A DNA stretch of 64,000 bases, taken from assembly GCA_027924585.1 (NCBI GenBank), contig BSBM01000877.1, positions 6,697,501 to 6,761,500 of the forward strand, written 5' to 3'. A program made the position numbers and the translations under genes. Below the pieces are notes generated by a model. It did no database searches. It was not told the origin of the DNA and saw only the letters and a program-made list of their open reading frames with translations. This DNA is from Larix kaempferi. Lineage: Eukaryota; Streptophyta; Pinopsida; Pinales; Pinaceae. Of the stretch, positions 1 through 10,919 are shown in pieces (position 1 is the stretch's first letter; the number at the start of each line of letters is the position of its first letter).

Positions 1-1890
1 AACGAAGCCGCACCACCATTTACTCCTGAGAACCCACTGACTGCAGCGACCGCACCATCTTTATCTCAAAAACCACTCGCTGCGCAGCCCACCCCGCAGA
101 ATACTAAACCTAGTACATCTACCCCAGTACACTCATTTGTATTCACTGCACAGATCCCTTTACAGCAGCCGCGCACTAATTCAGGCGCTCCACCACCTAG
201 TAGCACAATGGCAAACACGGATATGAAACTACCAATATTCAAAGGAACTGGCCTAGAAGAACCTGACCAGCATTGGTTTCTTTGTGAAGTCGTATGGAGT
301 GTAAGACAAATCCAGGATGATGCAGTGAAGAGAGCACAACTCATCACCACTTTCAGAGACAGAGCATTACATTGGTTTATGAAGTATTCTACCACACAAC
401 CGTGAACCCTCGTAGAAATTAAAGCTGCGCTAGTGGCAGAGTTTAAGAAACCCAAATCTGAATCCCAGTGTATAACCGAGTTAAAGGAAATAAAGCAGAA
501 ACCGAATGAAACGGTTTGGGAGTTTGACTAGAAGTTCAAGACCCTATTAGACTAAGTAAGCTTTGTTATAGCTCCATCACAACACAAGGAATGGGTCATT
601 ACTGCGCTGTTGCCCCATATTAGATTACCATTGATGCAACAAAAGGTTGAGTCGCAGGCATAGGACTTGGAGATCGCAATGAAGCTAGAAGCTTCGTCGA
701 TTAGTGAGACTAGTTCTAGGATGTCTCAGATCCAGAACTAGATGACCACCCTGACACTAGAACTACAAAGCATGAAGAATGGAAAAGAAAAAAGGCATGA
801 ACCTAGACATGAGGTCTGGTGTACAGGTTGTAAAGGAGAAGGCCATGACCGGGAGCATTGCCCGTTATTCCACGACTATCTTAATAGTGGTGCGCCCAAC
901 CCATTGAATTGGAATCAAGCCCCATGGTGTGAAATATGTAGAACTATAGGACACAGACCTAAAGACTGCTATCTTATACAGAAATATGTGAAAACACCTA
1001 AAAATCTATACTGCAATTTCTGTAAATTAGTTGGACATGATGAATCCAACTGCCGTGCATATGAACTAATGAATGAAAGCAAACGAGATATGGAATCAAT
1101 GAGATGTGCTGGCTTGTACTGCGTACAAGAAGATACCCAGCCAAAACAAGAGAATGCACAATATGACCAAGGAGGATATACAGGTTGTGGTGCTGGATAC
1201 CGTGGCAGAGGAAGAAATGCTGGCCCTGCATAGGGAAGAGGTCGTGGCTAGGTCATCTGTTATAATTGTGGCCAGCTAGGTCACGTATCCAGAGATTGTG
1301 TTAACCCATGCACTACGTGTAATTATTGTAAATCATTTGACCATGTTATTGAAGATTTCCCAGTGCTAGAGTTGGAAATGCAGAAAATAAGACGGATGGA
1401 TGCGCCAAACATGAACGTCCAGTGGATCGCAGTAGAGAAAATACAAGCAGAATCGAGCATCAATGTGGTCACACCTAGTGGCGCTCAGACAGGCCGCAAT
1501 AGGGGAGCATAGGATTCCACATTAGGGGAGGCTCACACAAAGCGGCCTCCTCTTGAGACAGAATGGATAAGGAAAGCTCCGAGAAAAATACCTGCTCTCG
1601 ACCTACATAAGAAAAAGAAAGTCTTTATCGACGCGCGAGATACCTTCAGAGAACCAGAAACAGAAACATAGAGGATCCCATTACGAAGTGCAGTACTGCA
1701 TGTAGAAGACATACCGACGGCTTATGATAAAACAAGCACTGCGACGGATATTAGCACTCCCGTTGTGCAGTTCTTGCGAAGCTGCATGAAGCTACTTAAA
1801 AGTGAAAATGCCATAGTAGAGCTGCAGAAACTCATAAACTAGTATGATCCATAGACTGGAACATAGGCTTTTGATAGCGCAGTACATCAC
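1..1890 (+). pseudogene. gag: gypsy-A gag with four to five CCHC zinc knuckles
   Basis: Gag forms the virus-like particle and binds element RNA. The frame is open from the first base, with a Pro/Thr-rich leader. A gag core follows from about 208 (KLPIFKGTG, then HWF and LVEIKAALVAEF-like blocks). Zinc knuckles of the form CX2CX4HX4C begin at 820 (CTGCKGEGHDREHC), 928 (CEICRTIGHRPKDC), 1012 (CNFCKLVGHDESNC) and 1258 (CYNCGQLGHVSRDC). A fifth at about 1318 lacks its final Cys. Most plant gypsy Gags have one or two knuckles, so four is high. One frame runs the whole way but holds stops at 403 (TGA), 529, 553 (TAA), 661, 739, 1231, 1249, 1510, 1669, 1840 and 1852 and others; most are TAG. Clearly non-functional. 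Confidence 0.85.
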
Positions 1891-2370
1891 ATAAGGAAGC
1901 ATAAAAGAACGGGTTGAGAAATGAGGCTTACTGCATAGATAGGAGATTTTGGAATGGATGAAGTCATACTTGATCTGGGATCAGAAGTAAATGTCTTAAC
2001 TAAGTAGACATGGCAGCAGATGGGTCGACCAAAGTTGTCATGGTCACCTATCCAGTTGAGAATGGCTAACCAAGAGAAAGTCATACCTTTTGGACGGTTA
2101 GCTGACATAATAGTTGACATCGATGGAGTCCAAAGTCATACAGACTTTGAAGTTATCGAGATTGTGGATGATAGTCAGCCTTTTCCTGCAATACTAGGAA
2201 TTGACTAGGCTATGGATAACTTGGCTATTATCGACTTAAAATTAAAGAAGATGATATTTGAAGGGAAGCATCTTAGGGTTATCGCACCATTGGATCCTGC
2301 AGATGGTGACAGATATAGTGATCCGATTAAGGAGGAATCCAAGGCTCAAGACTTGGATAGACTATACTAG
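1891..2370 (+). pseudogene. gypsy-A aspartic protease
   Basis: Retroviral-type aspartic protease that would cleave the Gag-Pol polyprotein. It is in the same frame as gag. The active-site block ILDLGSEVNVLTK places Asp at 1972; a Leu after the catalytic Asp is common in plant gypsy proteases. Downstream is an FAILGID-like segment (the ILG flap-end motif) ending near 2205. In-frame stops at 1915, 1936, 2005, 2206 and 2368 break it; TAG at 2005 and 2206 are in positions where Gln or Trp would be usual. The frame continues without a shift into the second gag-like region. Confidence 0.75.
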
Positions 2371-3459
2371 CTCACAACAAACCAGGAAGATTACATTAAT
2401 CCTACAGCAGATGGCACACTCAGTTGGAGATGTGACAGCTCCTGTGTCTCTGATTCAGAGGCAGGACTGGAAAATTGGCAAATTCGGATGCATGAAGTAT
2501 CAGCAAGAAGGTGCACGCAGGTTATGAAATCATTGCGCTGGATCGGGAAGGAGGTAAGTCCTATTCCCACATATGATGGTTCTGCTAATGTTTATACTTT
2601 CATCCAAGAATACACTGCAGATATTGTAGATGAGCATAAATTACCAGCATTGGATATGGCACTGCGCGACACACCTGCCAGATGGTGGAATGCGCACAAG
2701 CAGACATTGACCACTTGGGATCAATGTAGAATTAAGATGCAGATTCGGTTTGCTGAAAAGGTTACCTTACCCTTTGATAAGTTCAATGGACAAACAGACC
2801 CTAGTCAACACATTGAAGTCTGTTCACAGGCATGGCTGGGAAGGCCACGTGAAGAATGGGTGCACCTGTTCGTGCATACCCTGGAGGATGACATTCCAAA
2901 GAAATGGTACCTAGACCTAGAGTTGCGTAGAGAAACCACTGATTGGGAAATGTTGACCGTGAACTTCCAGAGGGAATTCAGCTTCGAGGACAAGAACCCA
3001 CTGATCCATGAGGCATTGCAAATAATTAAGAAACGCATATTCAGGGAAGACTATCCTCACAGAAATATGACATTGGAGGAATTCTTCGAGGTAGATACCT
3101 TTCCTATGAACCTACAGTCGGAATGGAAGGAACATGAAGAAAACCTTATCGAGTGTTACAACCTAGCTGAATACATTGATGATAGAAATGAAGATGATGA
3201 TGATGATCTGCGCAATATAAACATACCAGAGTCGGAGGGTGCGTGTGACGTAGAAGGACCTCCATTAGAAATCCCAGATATGAGCGGACCAGTAAAGACA
3301 CAGAACGTGAATATTGACACAAAAGAAGAACCTTATTTTGCAGCAATTGGAGACTATTGGGACGATCAGACTGTTGCAGACACCTTGCATGAGTATCAGG
3401 AGCTGTTTCCGACAAAATTTACAGAAATGAAAGGAATTCTGGGAGACCTAGAGTCATGA
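2371..3459 (+). pseudogene. Second gag-like region between protease and reverse transcriptase
   Basis: This stretch keeps the gag/PR frame and is open from 2371 to the TGA at 3457. It has two blocks that look like retrotransposon gag cores. Block 1, about 2560-2755, has YDGSANVYTFIQEY, then TPARWWNAHKQ and a terminal IRF. Block 2, about 2776-3050, has KFNGQTDPSQHIE, then a KKWYLDL and NFQREF-like end. An acidic linker (EDDDDD, about 3190) follows, then GDYWDD and KGILGDL, which are also found in gypsy-B just before its RT. I know of no catalytic motif here; the role is unknown. A single ATGA overlap at 3456-3459 joins it to the RT frame and probably marks a lost base. Confidence 0.65.
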
Positions 3460-4790
3460 AAATACCCTTGAAGCTAGGAGCAAAGCCTGTGAAGCAGAGA
3501 CCGTACAGACTAAATCCGCGCTACAAAGAAAAAGTACGCACAGAAATGGATAAGATGCTGGAAGCAGGAATCATTGAACATGTCGAATAATCAGAATGGA
3601 CTAGTCCCATGGTCATTCAAGACAAGAAAACAAAAGGTCAGATCAGGATTTGTGTGGATCTCAGAAAACTGAATGATGCTTCCATGCACGATCCATTCCC
3701 TACCCCTTTCACAGATGAAGTGCTTGATAATGTTGGAGGGAATGAGGCCTATTATTTTACTGATGGTTTTTCCAGGTATCATCAGATTAGGATTGATCCT
3801 ACAGATATGCATAAGATGACTTTTTCTACGGAATGTGGGTCATTCCAGTATACAGTAATGCCTTTTGGCCTGAAGAACGCACCTGCCATATTCTCTAGAG
3901 TGGTCGTCGCAACATTTAAAGAGTTTATGCATAAGTTTATGGAAGCCTATTTTGATGATTGGACTGTGTTTAGTCTATTAAAGAACCATTGTGCGAAGCT
4001 CATAATGATGCTTGAAAAGTGTCGACAGCATCAGATCTCTTTAAATCTAAAGAAGTGTATTTTTTGTGTTCCTTATGGCATCCTACTTGGACACATTGTT
4101 TGTAAGCAGGGACTGATGGTGGACCCTGCGAAGATTGCCATTATTGTGAACTTACCAACACCAAATTCAGTCAAGATGTTGTGTTCTACCTTAGGTCATA
4201 CTGGATACTACAGGAAATTCATAAAGGGTTATGCACAGATAACCACACCAATGGAAAAGTTGCTAAAGAAAGATGCACCGTTCATCTGGAATGCAGAATG
4301 CGAACAAGGTTTTGATACATTAAAGGAAAATATGGTGACTGCACCGATTCTAGTGTTCCCAGACTGGACGAAACCATTCCATGTCCACGTTGACACATCG
4401 TGCATTGCCTTGGGAATTGTACTAGATCATCCAGGAGAAGGAGGTATTGACCACCCTATTGCATTTTTAAGCAGAAAACTCTCAACTGCAGAGAAGAACT
4501 ATACTACTACCGAGAGGGAAGGCCTTGCGATGGTATATGCCCTACAAAAATTCAGACATTACTTGCTTGGTGAGCACTTCCTTATGTTCACTGACCACTC
4601 TGCATTGAAATATCTGGTCAATAAGCCAGTGTTAGGGGGGCGCATATGCAGATGGCTGTTGCTGTTCCAGGAGTATGATTTTGAGATTGTTCTTAAGCCA
4701 GGTAGATTGAACTTGGGACCTGATCATCTGTCAAGGATTGAGTCAGGAGAAGAGCCGACGAACATTGAAGACAGTCTGCCTGATGCGTAG
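3456..4790 (+). pseudogene. pol: gypsy-A reverse transcriptase and RNase H
   Basis: Copies element RNA to cDNA and removes the RNA strand. The frame opens with MKIPLKLGAKPVKQRPYR, typical of the start of a gypsy RT. It shows ICVDLRKLND (RT motif 2), a VMPFGLKNAPA block, and the active site YFDDW at 3948-3962, where most plant gypsy elements have YMDD or YLDD. The connection block LGHTGYYRKFI and RNase H blocks (SRKLSTAEKNY, ERE, FTDHSALKYL with Asp near 4591) follow. A TAA at 3588 is the only stop inside before the TAG at 4788. It is in a different frame from the upstream gag-PR, so Pol is cut off from Gag here. The start is set by the ATG at 3456 overlapping the upstream stop. Confidence 0.9.
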
Positions 4791-4795
4791 TTATT

Positions 4796-6077
4796 TAGTA
4801 TACAGGTTGCCAATGACTACTATAAGGATATCATTAAATTTTTTACAACAAGGCTGACACCGTAGGAATTATCTGTCCAGTAAAAGAAGCAGCTAGTGGT
4901 GCACTTGCAGACTTCACTATATTTGTAGGTCACTTATACAAACTCGGCCCAGATGAAGTCCTGCACAGATGCGTACTAGATCATGAGAAACCATTTATCC
5001 TAGCAAATGCGCATTCAGGGATCGCGGGAGGTCACTATGCAGGAAGGGCCATTGCGCAGAAGATATTGCATGCAGGACTATGGTGGCCCACGATCCACAA
5101 AGATTCCAAAGAATAGGGAAGGAACTGCGATGTCTGTCAGAGGACAGGGAAACCTTCACAAAGGGATGAGATGCCATTGAATCTGCAGTTGACCTTGCAG
5201 GAATTTGAGAAATGGAAAATTGATTTTGTGGGTCCTATAAACCCACCAGGAAAAAGAACCGGTACGAGGTATATTATTACTACTACTAACTACCTCACCA
5301 GATGGGCAGAAGCAAAACTAGTAAAGGATTGCAGCGCAATTCATTTTTGAAGAAATATTGTCAAGATTTGGCTGTCCGAAGATTTTGATGAGTGACCAAG
5401 GTACTCATTTTTTGAAAAAGACCATTGAGGCACTTATAGAGGAATTCCACATTCATCATCAGCGCAGTATGCCATATCATCCACAGGCGAATGGCAATGT
5501 TGAGGATTTCAATAAAATACTAGAGAATGCAATGACTAAGGTCTGCAATGTAAATAGAGATGATTGGGATTTGCACATTTCTTCTGTGTTATGGGCATAT
5601 AGGACTACATGCAAGAAATTGACAGGACATACACCTTTTCAGTTGGCTTATGGGAAGGAAGCTATAATGCCAATGGAGTATATTGTCCCTAGTCTAAGGA
5701 TCGCTGCGTTCACAGGGATGGCAGACCGCGCAGCATTAGAAGAAAGGTTTCTACACCTTGTTGGGTTGGAGGAAGATCGCTTCATTGCTGGCTTCCACCA
5801 GCAAGCTCAGAAAGACCGCGAGAAAGCTTGGCATGATCGCCATATAAAGAACAAGTGCTTTCAGGTAGGTGACCTAGTCCTCCTGTATGATAGAAAATTC
5901 GTGAAATTTCCTAGTAAATTTAAGATGCATTGGCTTGGTCCATATACTGTAATACATGTTACTAACACTGGTGCAGTCCAGTTAGCTAATTTAGCTGGTG
6001 AGACTTTACCAACTTTGATAAATAGAAGCAGGCTAAAGCTGTATCATGACAGCCTTGCTTCGCAGAATCCTGAATGA
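4796..6077 (+). pseudogene. gypsy-A integrase
   Basis: Inserts element cDNA into chromosomes. The N-terminal HHCC zinc finger (GGHYAG near 5025; CDVCQRTGK near 5130) and the first catalytic Asp (KIDFVGPI near 5215) are in shifted frames with several stops between 4796 and 5357. From 5358 one open frame of 239 codons carries the second Asp (MSDQGTH, Asp at 5394) and the catalytic Glu (Glu at 5502). It ends with a C-terminal GPY/F domain (HWLGPYTV near 5929), a SRLKLYH tail and a stop at 6075. No chromodomain follows. The 3' two thirds of IN is the best-preserved piece of this element. Confidence 0.85.
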
Positions 6078-6520
6078 TAAGAAGAGAAAGAGATTCTGAA
6101 GTGTTAGGTACAGTTGAAACGGGACAATGGAAATGTAAAGAAGTCTGTACATGAATGTTAAGTAGAACAATGTGTGTACCGTGCAACACTGTTGAAGATG
6201 CGCGGAAGGGAAAAAAAGAAAAAAAGAAAAAAGAAAAAGGAACCGCGCAGTTGAAAATTTTTCACACTGCGAAGTAGCTACACAGGATCGCAGATGACTT
6301 GCCACGCAGCTTGATGCAGCACTCAGAAAATATAACCGTTATATTGCCGTTGGAAAAATAGCCATTATGTGACCGTTGCAAAGAACCACTCGAGCATTTA
6401 AGGGAAAGATAGCCATTCTGAACACGCTGACGAAGGAAGAAACGGAAGGATTTGCTCAAATTGGCTAATGAACAACTCATTAAATGCTCATATAGCCGTT
6501 GGGAGGTGCAGGGAGGACCC
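6078..6520 (+). other. gypsy-A untranslated region after integrase
   Basis: No coding signal is seen. A run of purines (A and G only) lies at about 6208-6242. It is not the functional polypurine tract, because coding-like sequence and the LTR boundary lie further on. Confidence 0.5.
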
Positions 6521-6529
6521 AGCTACACC

Positions 6530-6537
6530 TATAAATA
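6530..6537 (+). promoter_or_regulatory. Candidate internal TATA box ahead of gypsy-A ORF3
   Basis: CTATAAATAACA at about 6529 matches a plant TATA box and lies 200 bp ahead of the extra 3' ORF, inside the internal domain and well upstream of the 3' LTR. It could give a subgenomic-type transcript for ORF3. No other promoter element can be assigned. Confidence 0.35.
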
Positions 6538-6729
6538 ACACCACTCCATGACTTGTGGGCGTTACTCAACACTTAGAATTTTCTTGCGATCATTCCCTGA
6601 GCTGATATCCTTCTATCATCTGACTATCAAAGCCGTTAGCTAACCAGTGAATGTCCGAACCCTTCTATAGAGAAGAAGAGATGACTATTGAAGAAGCAAG
6701 TCCAGGCATTAAGAGAGAAAGAGACTGAG

Positions 6730-7020
6730 ATGGATAATCAGTCACAGCAACTCCTGGAGGATGCTACAGCAGTGTCGCAGCAGATAGAAGATAAGCTAAA
6801 GGAATTGCGTGACAACCAGGAGTAGGTATAGGGACAAATTGGAGAAGAGATAACTCCAACACTGCTTGAGATAGTACAACAAATTGAACAAGATACTAGA
6901 GAAGCAGTGGAGTGATTGTTTGGTACATATAATGAGTTCGCGGCCAAGTTAGTTCCATCGGTCGCGGAGTAGAGTGAGACGACCGAAGCAGCAAGTGGCT
7001 CAGGGATGAGTCACATGTAA
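6730..7020 (+). pseudogene. gypsy-A extra 3' ORF, coiled-coil-like, unknown function
   Basis: A frame from ATG 6730 to TAA 7018 encodes about 96 residues rich in Gln, Glu, Asp and Leu (MDNQSQQLLEDATAVSQQI at the start, then KLKELRDNQE and TLLEIVQQIEQDT), with spacing that suggests a coiled coil. In-frame stops are TAG at 6823, 6829 and 6970 and TGA at 6913; three of the four fit the TAG decay seen in gag. The ORF ends directly beside the polypurine tract. Its place between IN and LTR is where env-like or accessory ORFs sit in some plant gypsy elements, but there is no signal peptide or membrane segment, so an envelope role is not supported. Confidence 0.5.
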
Positions 7021-7032
7021 GTGTTAGGGGCA
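7021..7032 (+). other. gypsy-A polypurine tract
   Basis: GTGTTAGGGGCA lies directly before TGTTGGG, the LTR start. The G-rich tract followed at once by TG is the usual plus-strand primer site of gypsy elements. Confidence 0.7.
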
Positions 7033-8471
7033 TGTTGGGCCTAGGTCACGACAAAGTTTTGGAGACACCTTTTTGATAAGCAGGGAAAGATGAGCTGAGC
7101 ACAGCTCAGAAATATAATTTTGTCTAAGTGTTGAAGATGTTGCGGAGCTGTGCGCAGCATCCAAGTTTCGATCAAGCTGCGAAGCTGTGTGCAACATCTG
7201 AATTTTGGAAGCACCGTGAAGACCAATGCTGCGAGGAGGCAGTGCTACGAAGTAGTCAGGACATGTGGATCCAGAAAAGCGAAGTGCTAGACAAGGATCA
7301 GGTGCAAGGATCAGATGGACAAGTAATGGTCTAGTTTTGGAAAGATGCTCCAGGAGTGCCGAGCGACGGGCACGAGAAAATCACGTAGGCAGCCAATGCA
7401 TGAGTTTGTTAAGGAAAGCGACATATTGGCACGCCTGGTGGGTGAAACCGTTAGAGATGAACGGTTTTGTGAAAGAGATCTGTTGGCACGCATGCGACAG
7501 GGAGGCCGGTAGCGACAGAATGAAGATGTGGATAACCGCCATGATGAAGTAGATGCTACCAGATGCCAGCAATCCAGTTTAGGGAAATCGACGTAGTTTT
7601 GTAAACCCTAAGGGTTTTTGGGTTTAGTTCTCCGGCTTTGTAAAGGCATGGCCTTAGAGGCATGATCTATTTAAGAAGACAATTTTGTATGGGATGGGGT
7701 TACTGTATGGTTATGTTTTCGGATTACTTTGTTGTTGTATCGAAAAATCTCTTTGAGCTAAGAAGATTGTAAAGGCTCTGCAGCTGTGTGCGCAAAGACC
7801 TATCTGAGAGGAAGGAGAGTCTGCAGCTGAGTGCGCAGACTAAGAACGGTTGTCCCCATCCCTTTTAAAGAAATATATTACCAACTGTTCTTGTGGACGT
7901 AGCTTCCTTCCCGGGGGAGTGAACCACGTTAAATCTCGTGTTGTGTGATTGTGCTTATAAATGAATGCTTACTTGTGTTTTCTGTCAATGAATGTCTAGA
8001 TGTTTCCTTGCATACTATTATGAAGAGAGATTTTATATGAATTTGCCATTAGAGAAGCATGGAAATGATATGTTAAGTTCCATATGAATAGTTGAATGGT
8101 GAACATTTATTCTTATGTATGAAGGCCGTGTATCAGTCATTTAGTTAAGTACTTTCTTACACATAGTAAAGGAATGTACATAGTGGATTAGATCAATCAT
8201 CTATGTTGAAATCATGACATCCTGAGTTAATGAATGAATGTTAGAAGGATAGTCAGTTAAGCACCTAAATGAATGGATGAGTGATATTCATTTCAGTGCC
8301 TTAAGCGTTTTAAAGATAATCCAAGTATAGAATAAAGTTGGATTGTTTGCAGCTTAAGTAGAAGTCCCGCGGTAGAAGAGTATAGTGTTGCGGACCGCAG
8401 CATTGCCCATCACTGCGTAGTCTCACCTCGTAGCACATATCATCTGTTGTGTTGCGCAGTACGCCCATACA
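7033..8471 (+). repeat. gypsy-A 3' LTR
   Basis: Starts TGTTGGGC after the polypurine tract; the right end is placed at GCCCATACA, which is nearly the inverted complement of the start, but this end is inferred. Coding-like LINE ORF1 sequence follows. Inside are a weak TATA-like CTATTTAAG near 7668 and a stretch near 7915 (GTGAACCACGTTAAATC) like the R/U5 part of many plant LTRs. A doubled segment at about 7140-7200 (GCGGAGCTGTGCGCAGCATC versus GCGAAGCTGTGTGCAACATC) is visible. Confidence 0.6.
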
Positions 8472-8944
8472 AGAAACTTATCACTTACTGTGGAAACCTG
8501 ATTCCGTAGTACCCCATAGATACACCTCGAGTGAGACCTCAACCTGTTCGCAGGTTGTTGCTGAAAGGGCCGGTGCGAAGGGGTTTTGTTGGTCAAAGGG
8601 AAACCATAAAGAACCTAGGTCTCATAAGAAAACCTTTGGGTCAGTTATAGCCAACACTTCCCTAGAAGATCAGTAGACAAACCCAAAGGCCTTTGAACCC
8701 TTAGCTCCAAAACTGGAAAAACCAACAAGACCAGTAATCAACCTGAAGGGGAAAATATGGAAGACGATGGAGATGAAATGGATATGGGGGATTTGGATTT
8801 GGATGGCATCGAAGAAGCCTGCAGAAAAAAAAAAAAAAAGGATGTTCAATCAATCCTAGACGAACAAATCCAACTCCTGAAGGAGGCTATCCTTAAATTC
8901 AAACCCACTCTAGGTCTTGGAGTTGGACCCTTGAAGCTTAAATA
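8472..8944 (+). pseudogene. LINE-1 ORF1 C-terminal part
   Basis: ORF1 of LINEs is an RNA-binding protein. Here only the end remains: a basic KGFCWSKGNHKEPRS-like stretch, a TAG near 8674, then a frame at 8757-8944 with an acidic run (MEDDGDEMDMGDLDLDGI), a Lys run from an A tract near 8827, and an EQIQLLKEAILKFKP helix. The A tract has probably slipped the frame. It lies about 150 bp before the endonuclease frame, as in other LINEs. Confidence 0.55.
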
Positions 8945-9091
8945 AACCAATCGAAAGAATACAGATGGAGAAGCGAAGAGGGGAATGAAGACTAACAGAG
9001 ACTGAATTGGATAAATTAGGGCCCATCTTGTGGATTCAGGCCAATACCCAAATATTCAGGAAGCCTTACTCTTTGTTAGATATCTTTCCTA

Positions 9092-10919
9092 ATGAATAAT
9101 CTATCATGGAACATTCGGGGGTCCAACGACCATCAAAAGATTAAATCTCTGAAAAGGAATATTGATATGGAAAAACCGTCTAAATGTTTTTTACAAGAAA
9201 CCAAATGCTCTGAGGGGCAACTGAAAGTAAGCGCTGGGAAATTTTGGAGAGACTACCAAATCATGGCATTGGATGCTATAGGACAAGCTAGTGGCTTGGC
9301 GATCCTTTGGGATTCAAGACAAATTGTTATAGAAAATTTTGTTTCCACAACCTTTAGCCTATCAGCTAAGTTTCACATATTAGGAACAAATGCTAGGGGA
9401 ATCATTACAAATGTTTATGGCCCTAGCAGCTATCCCCTTAATAGAAAATTCCTCAGTTGTTTGAAAATAATAAAAGATGGTTTTGAAGGGAAACATTGGA
9501 TTATTGGTGGTGATTTCAACCTGATCCATACTCTTACAGAAAAAAAAGGAGGCCGAAGACTTCTAAGCCAAGAAATTAACTTGTCTGATGAATTTATTGA
9601 GTCTAGCCACCTAGTCGATGTAGGCATGGGAAGTGGAGACCTCACCTGGAACAACAGAAGGGGAGGTGAACATCAAGTAGCATCCCGAATGGATAGATTC
9701 TTCATTTATGAGAGTATAATGTTTTATGGTGGGGCTCTCGCTTCTCGTTCTCTTTCGGCGATTGGTTCGGATCACTAGTCGATTACTCTAGTCTGGAGTA
9801 ACATAGGGATCAAAGCGAAACGTCCATTTCATTTTGAACAATTTTGGCTAACATATCATGACTTCCATGCCCAATTGGATACCTGGTGGCATTCACTGGT
9901 TCCACCACAAGGCACCAAGATGTATCAATTCCAACAAAAAATGAAGATTCTTAAGGAAAAAATGAAGACCTGGAATAAAGAGGTCTTCGGAAATATTTTT
10001 CAAGAAAAATTCAAGTTAGAGAAACAAATAGAAGAAATCCAGGAATCCATCATGATAGAGGGTCTCACTGTTGATCTCTATCATAGAGAAAAGGCTGTCT
10101 CAGAGCAACTCACTAAATGAAAAAAGAAGGAGGAAATTATCTGGAAACAAAAGTCTCGAAACCACTAGCCGAAGGATGGGGACAAAAATTTTAAATTATT
10201 TCATCGAAAAACCATTCAACATAGGCACCATAACCGAATAACCATAGTGGAAACTCAAGATGTCCAGAATGTGGATACCCATGAGGAAATTGAAAAGGAA
10301 CTAATTTCCCATTTCAAATATCTTCTTATAGAACCTAATACCTACAGGGAAGAGGCCATCAGGGAAATTACAAGGGTCATCCCCAGAATGGTTACGATTG
10401 AGCAGAACGAGATGCTGATCAGTCCAATAGTGATACTGGAGGTTGAAGAAGCAATCAACCAAATGGAAGATGGAAAATCCCCAGGTACGAACGGGTTCAC
10501 TACAAATTTTTTTCACCACTTATGGGATCTGATTAAGAATGAAGTATTGGGCCTCATGGAGGAATCCAGGAGAATGCGAGGATTTCTTTCGACTTTTAAC
10601 TCTGCTTTTCTAACTACGATGCCTAAAAAATCAAGGGCAGATAACCCAAGTATGTTCCGACCCATATCTATCTGCAATATTATCTACAAGATTATCACCA
10701 AAGTTCTAGCTAATCATCTCAAACCCCTTCTTCCAACACTAATCTCTCCTGAACAATCAGGCTTTGTGGATGGGAGAAAAATCTTGGATGGGATCATTTT
10801 AGCTCATGAAGCTTTGACACTCCCTCAAAGTAACTAAAAAGGAAGGAATGATGTTGAAACTCGATCTTTCTAAATCCTATGATAAGCTCAACTGGATTTT
10901 CATGAAAGAGATGATGGCC
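9092..10919 (+). pseudogene. LINE-1 ORF2 endonuclease and 5' half of reverse transcriptase
   Basis: The endonuclease nicks target DNA and RT then primes there. One frame (with stops at 9776, 10118, about 10168 and 10835) shows SWNIRG, LQETK, NVYGPS, GGDFN, SRMDRFF and a terminal SDH, the full set of APE-type endonuclease blocks, by residue 228. A linker rich in Lys and Glu follows, then RT motifs: DGKSPGTNGFT, FRPISICN, and LISPEQSGFVDGR near 10740. After a one-base frameshift near 10840 comes KLDLSKSYDKLNW (RT motif A). The solo LTR cuts in right after MKEMMA. Stops include TAG at positions where Trp is expected (NHWPKDGD-like site near 10168). Confidence 0.85.

Larger units (their letters stand above)
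1..8471 (+). mobile_element. Ty3/gypsy LTR retrotransposon gypsy-A (5' end outside window)
   Basis: Gag, protease, RT, RNase H and integrase lie in the order PR-RT-RH-IN that defines Ty3/gypsy, followed by a polypurine tract and a 3' LTR. The 5' LTR and the start of gag lie before the window. The domain style (CCHC-rich gag, DLGS protease, FDD reverse transcriptase, long region between IN and LTR) fits the large plant gypsy lineages without an integrase chromodomain; none is seen. Unusual additions are a second gag-like region between PR and RT and an extra ORF after IN. All reading frames carry stops, so this copy cannot make its own proteins. Its right end abuts LINE ORF1 sequence, so it inserted into LINE-1. 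Confidence 0.9.

Noticed and set aside
6208-6242. Purine run after gypsy-A integrase as the polypurine tract
   Set aside because: No TG LTR start follows, and a coding-like ORF lies between it and the real LTR at 7033.
6730-7020. gypsy-A ORF3 as an envelope gene
   Set aside because: No signal peptide or transmembrane segment is visible; only a polar, coiled-coil-like composition.
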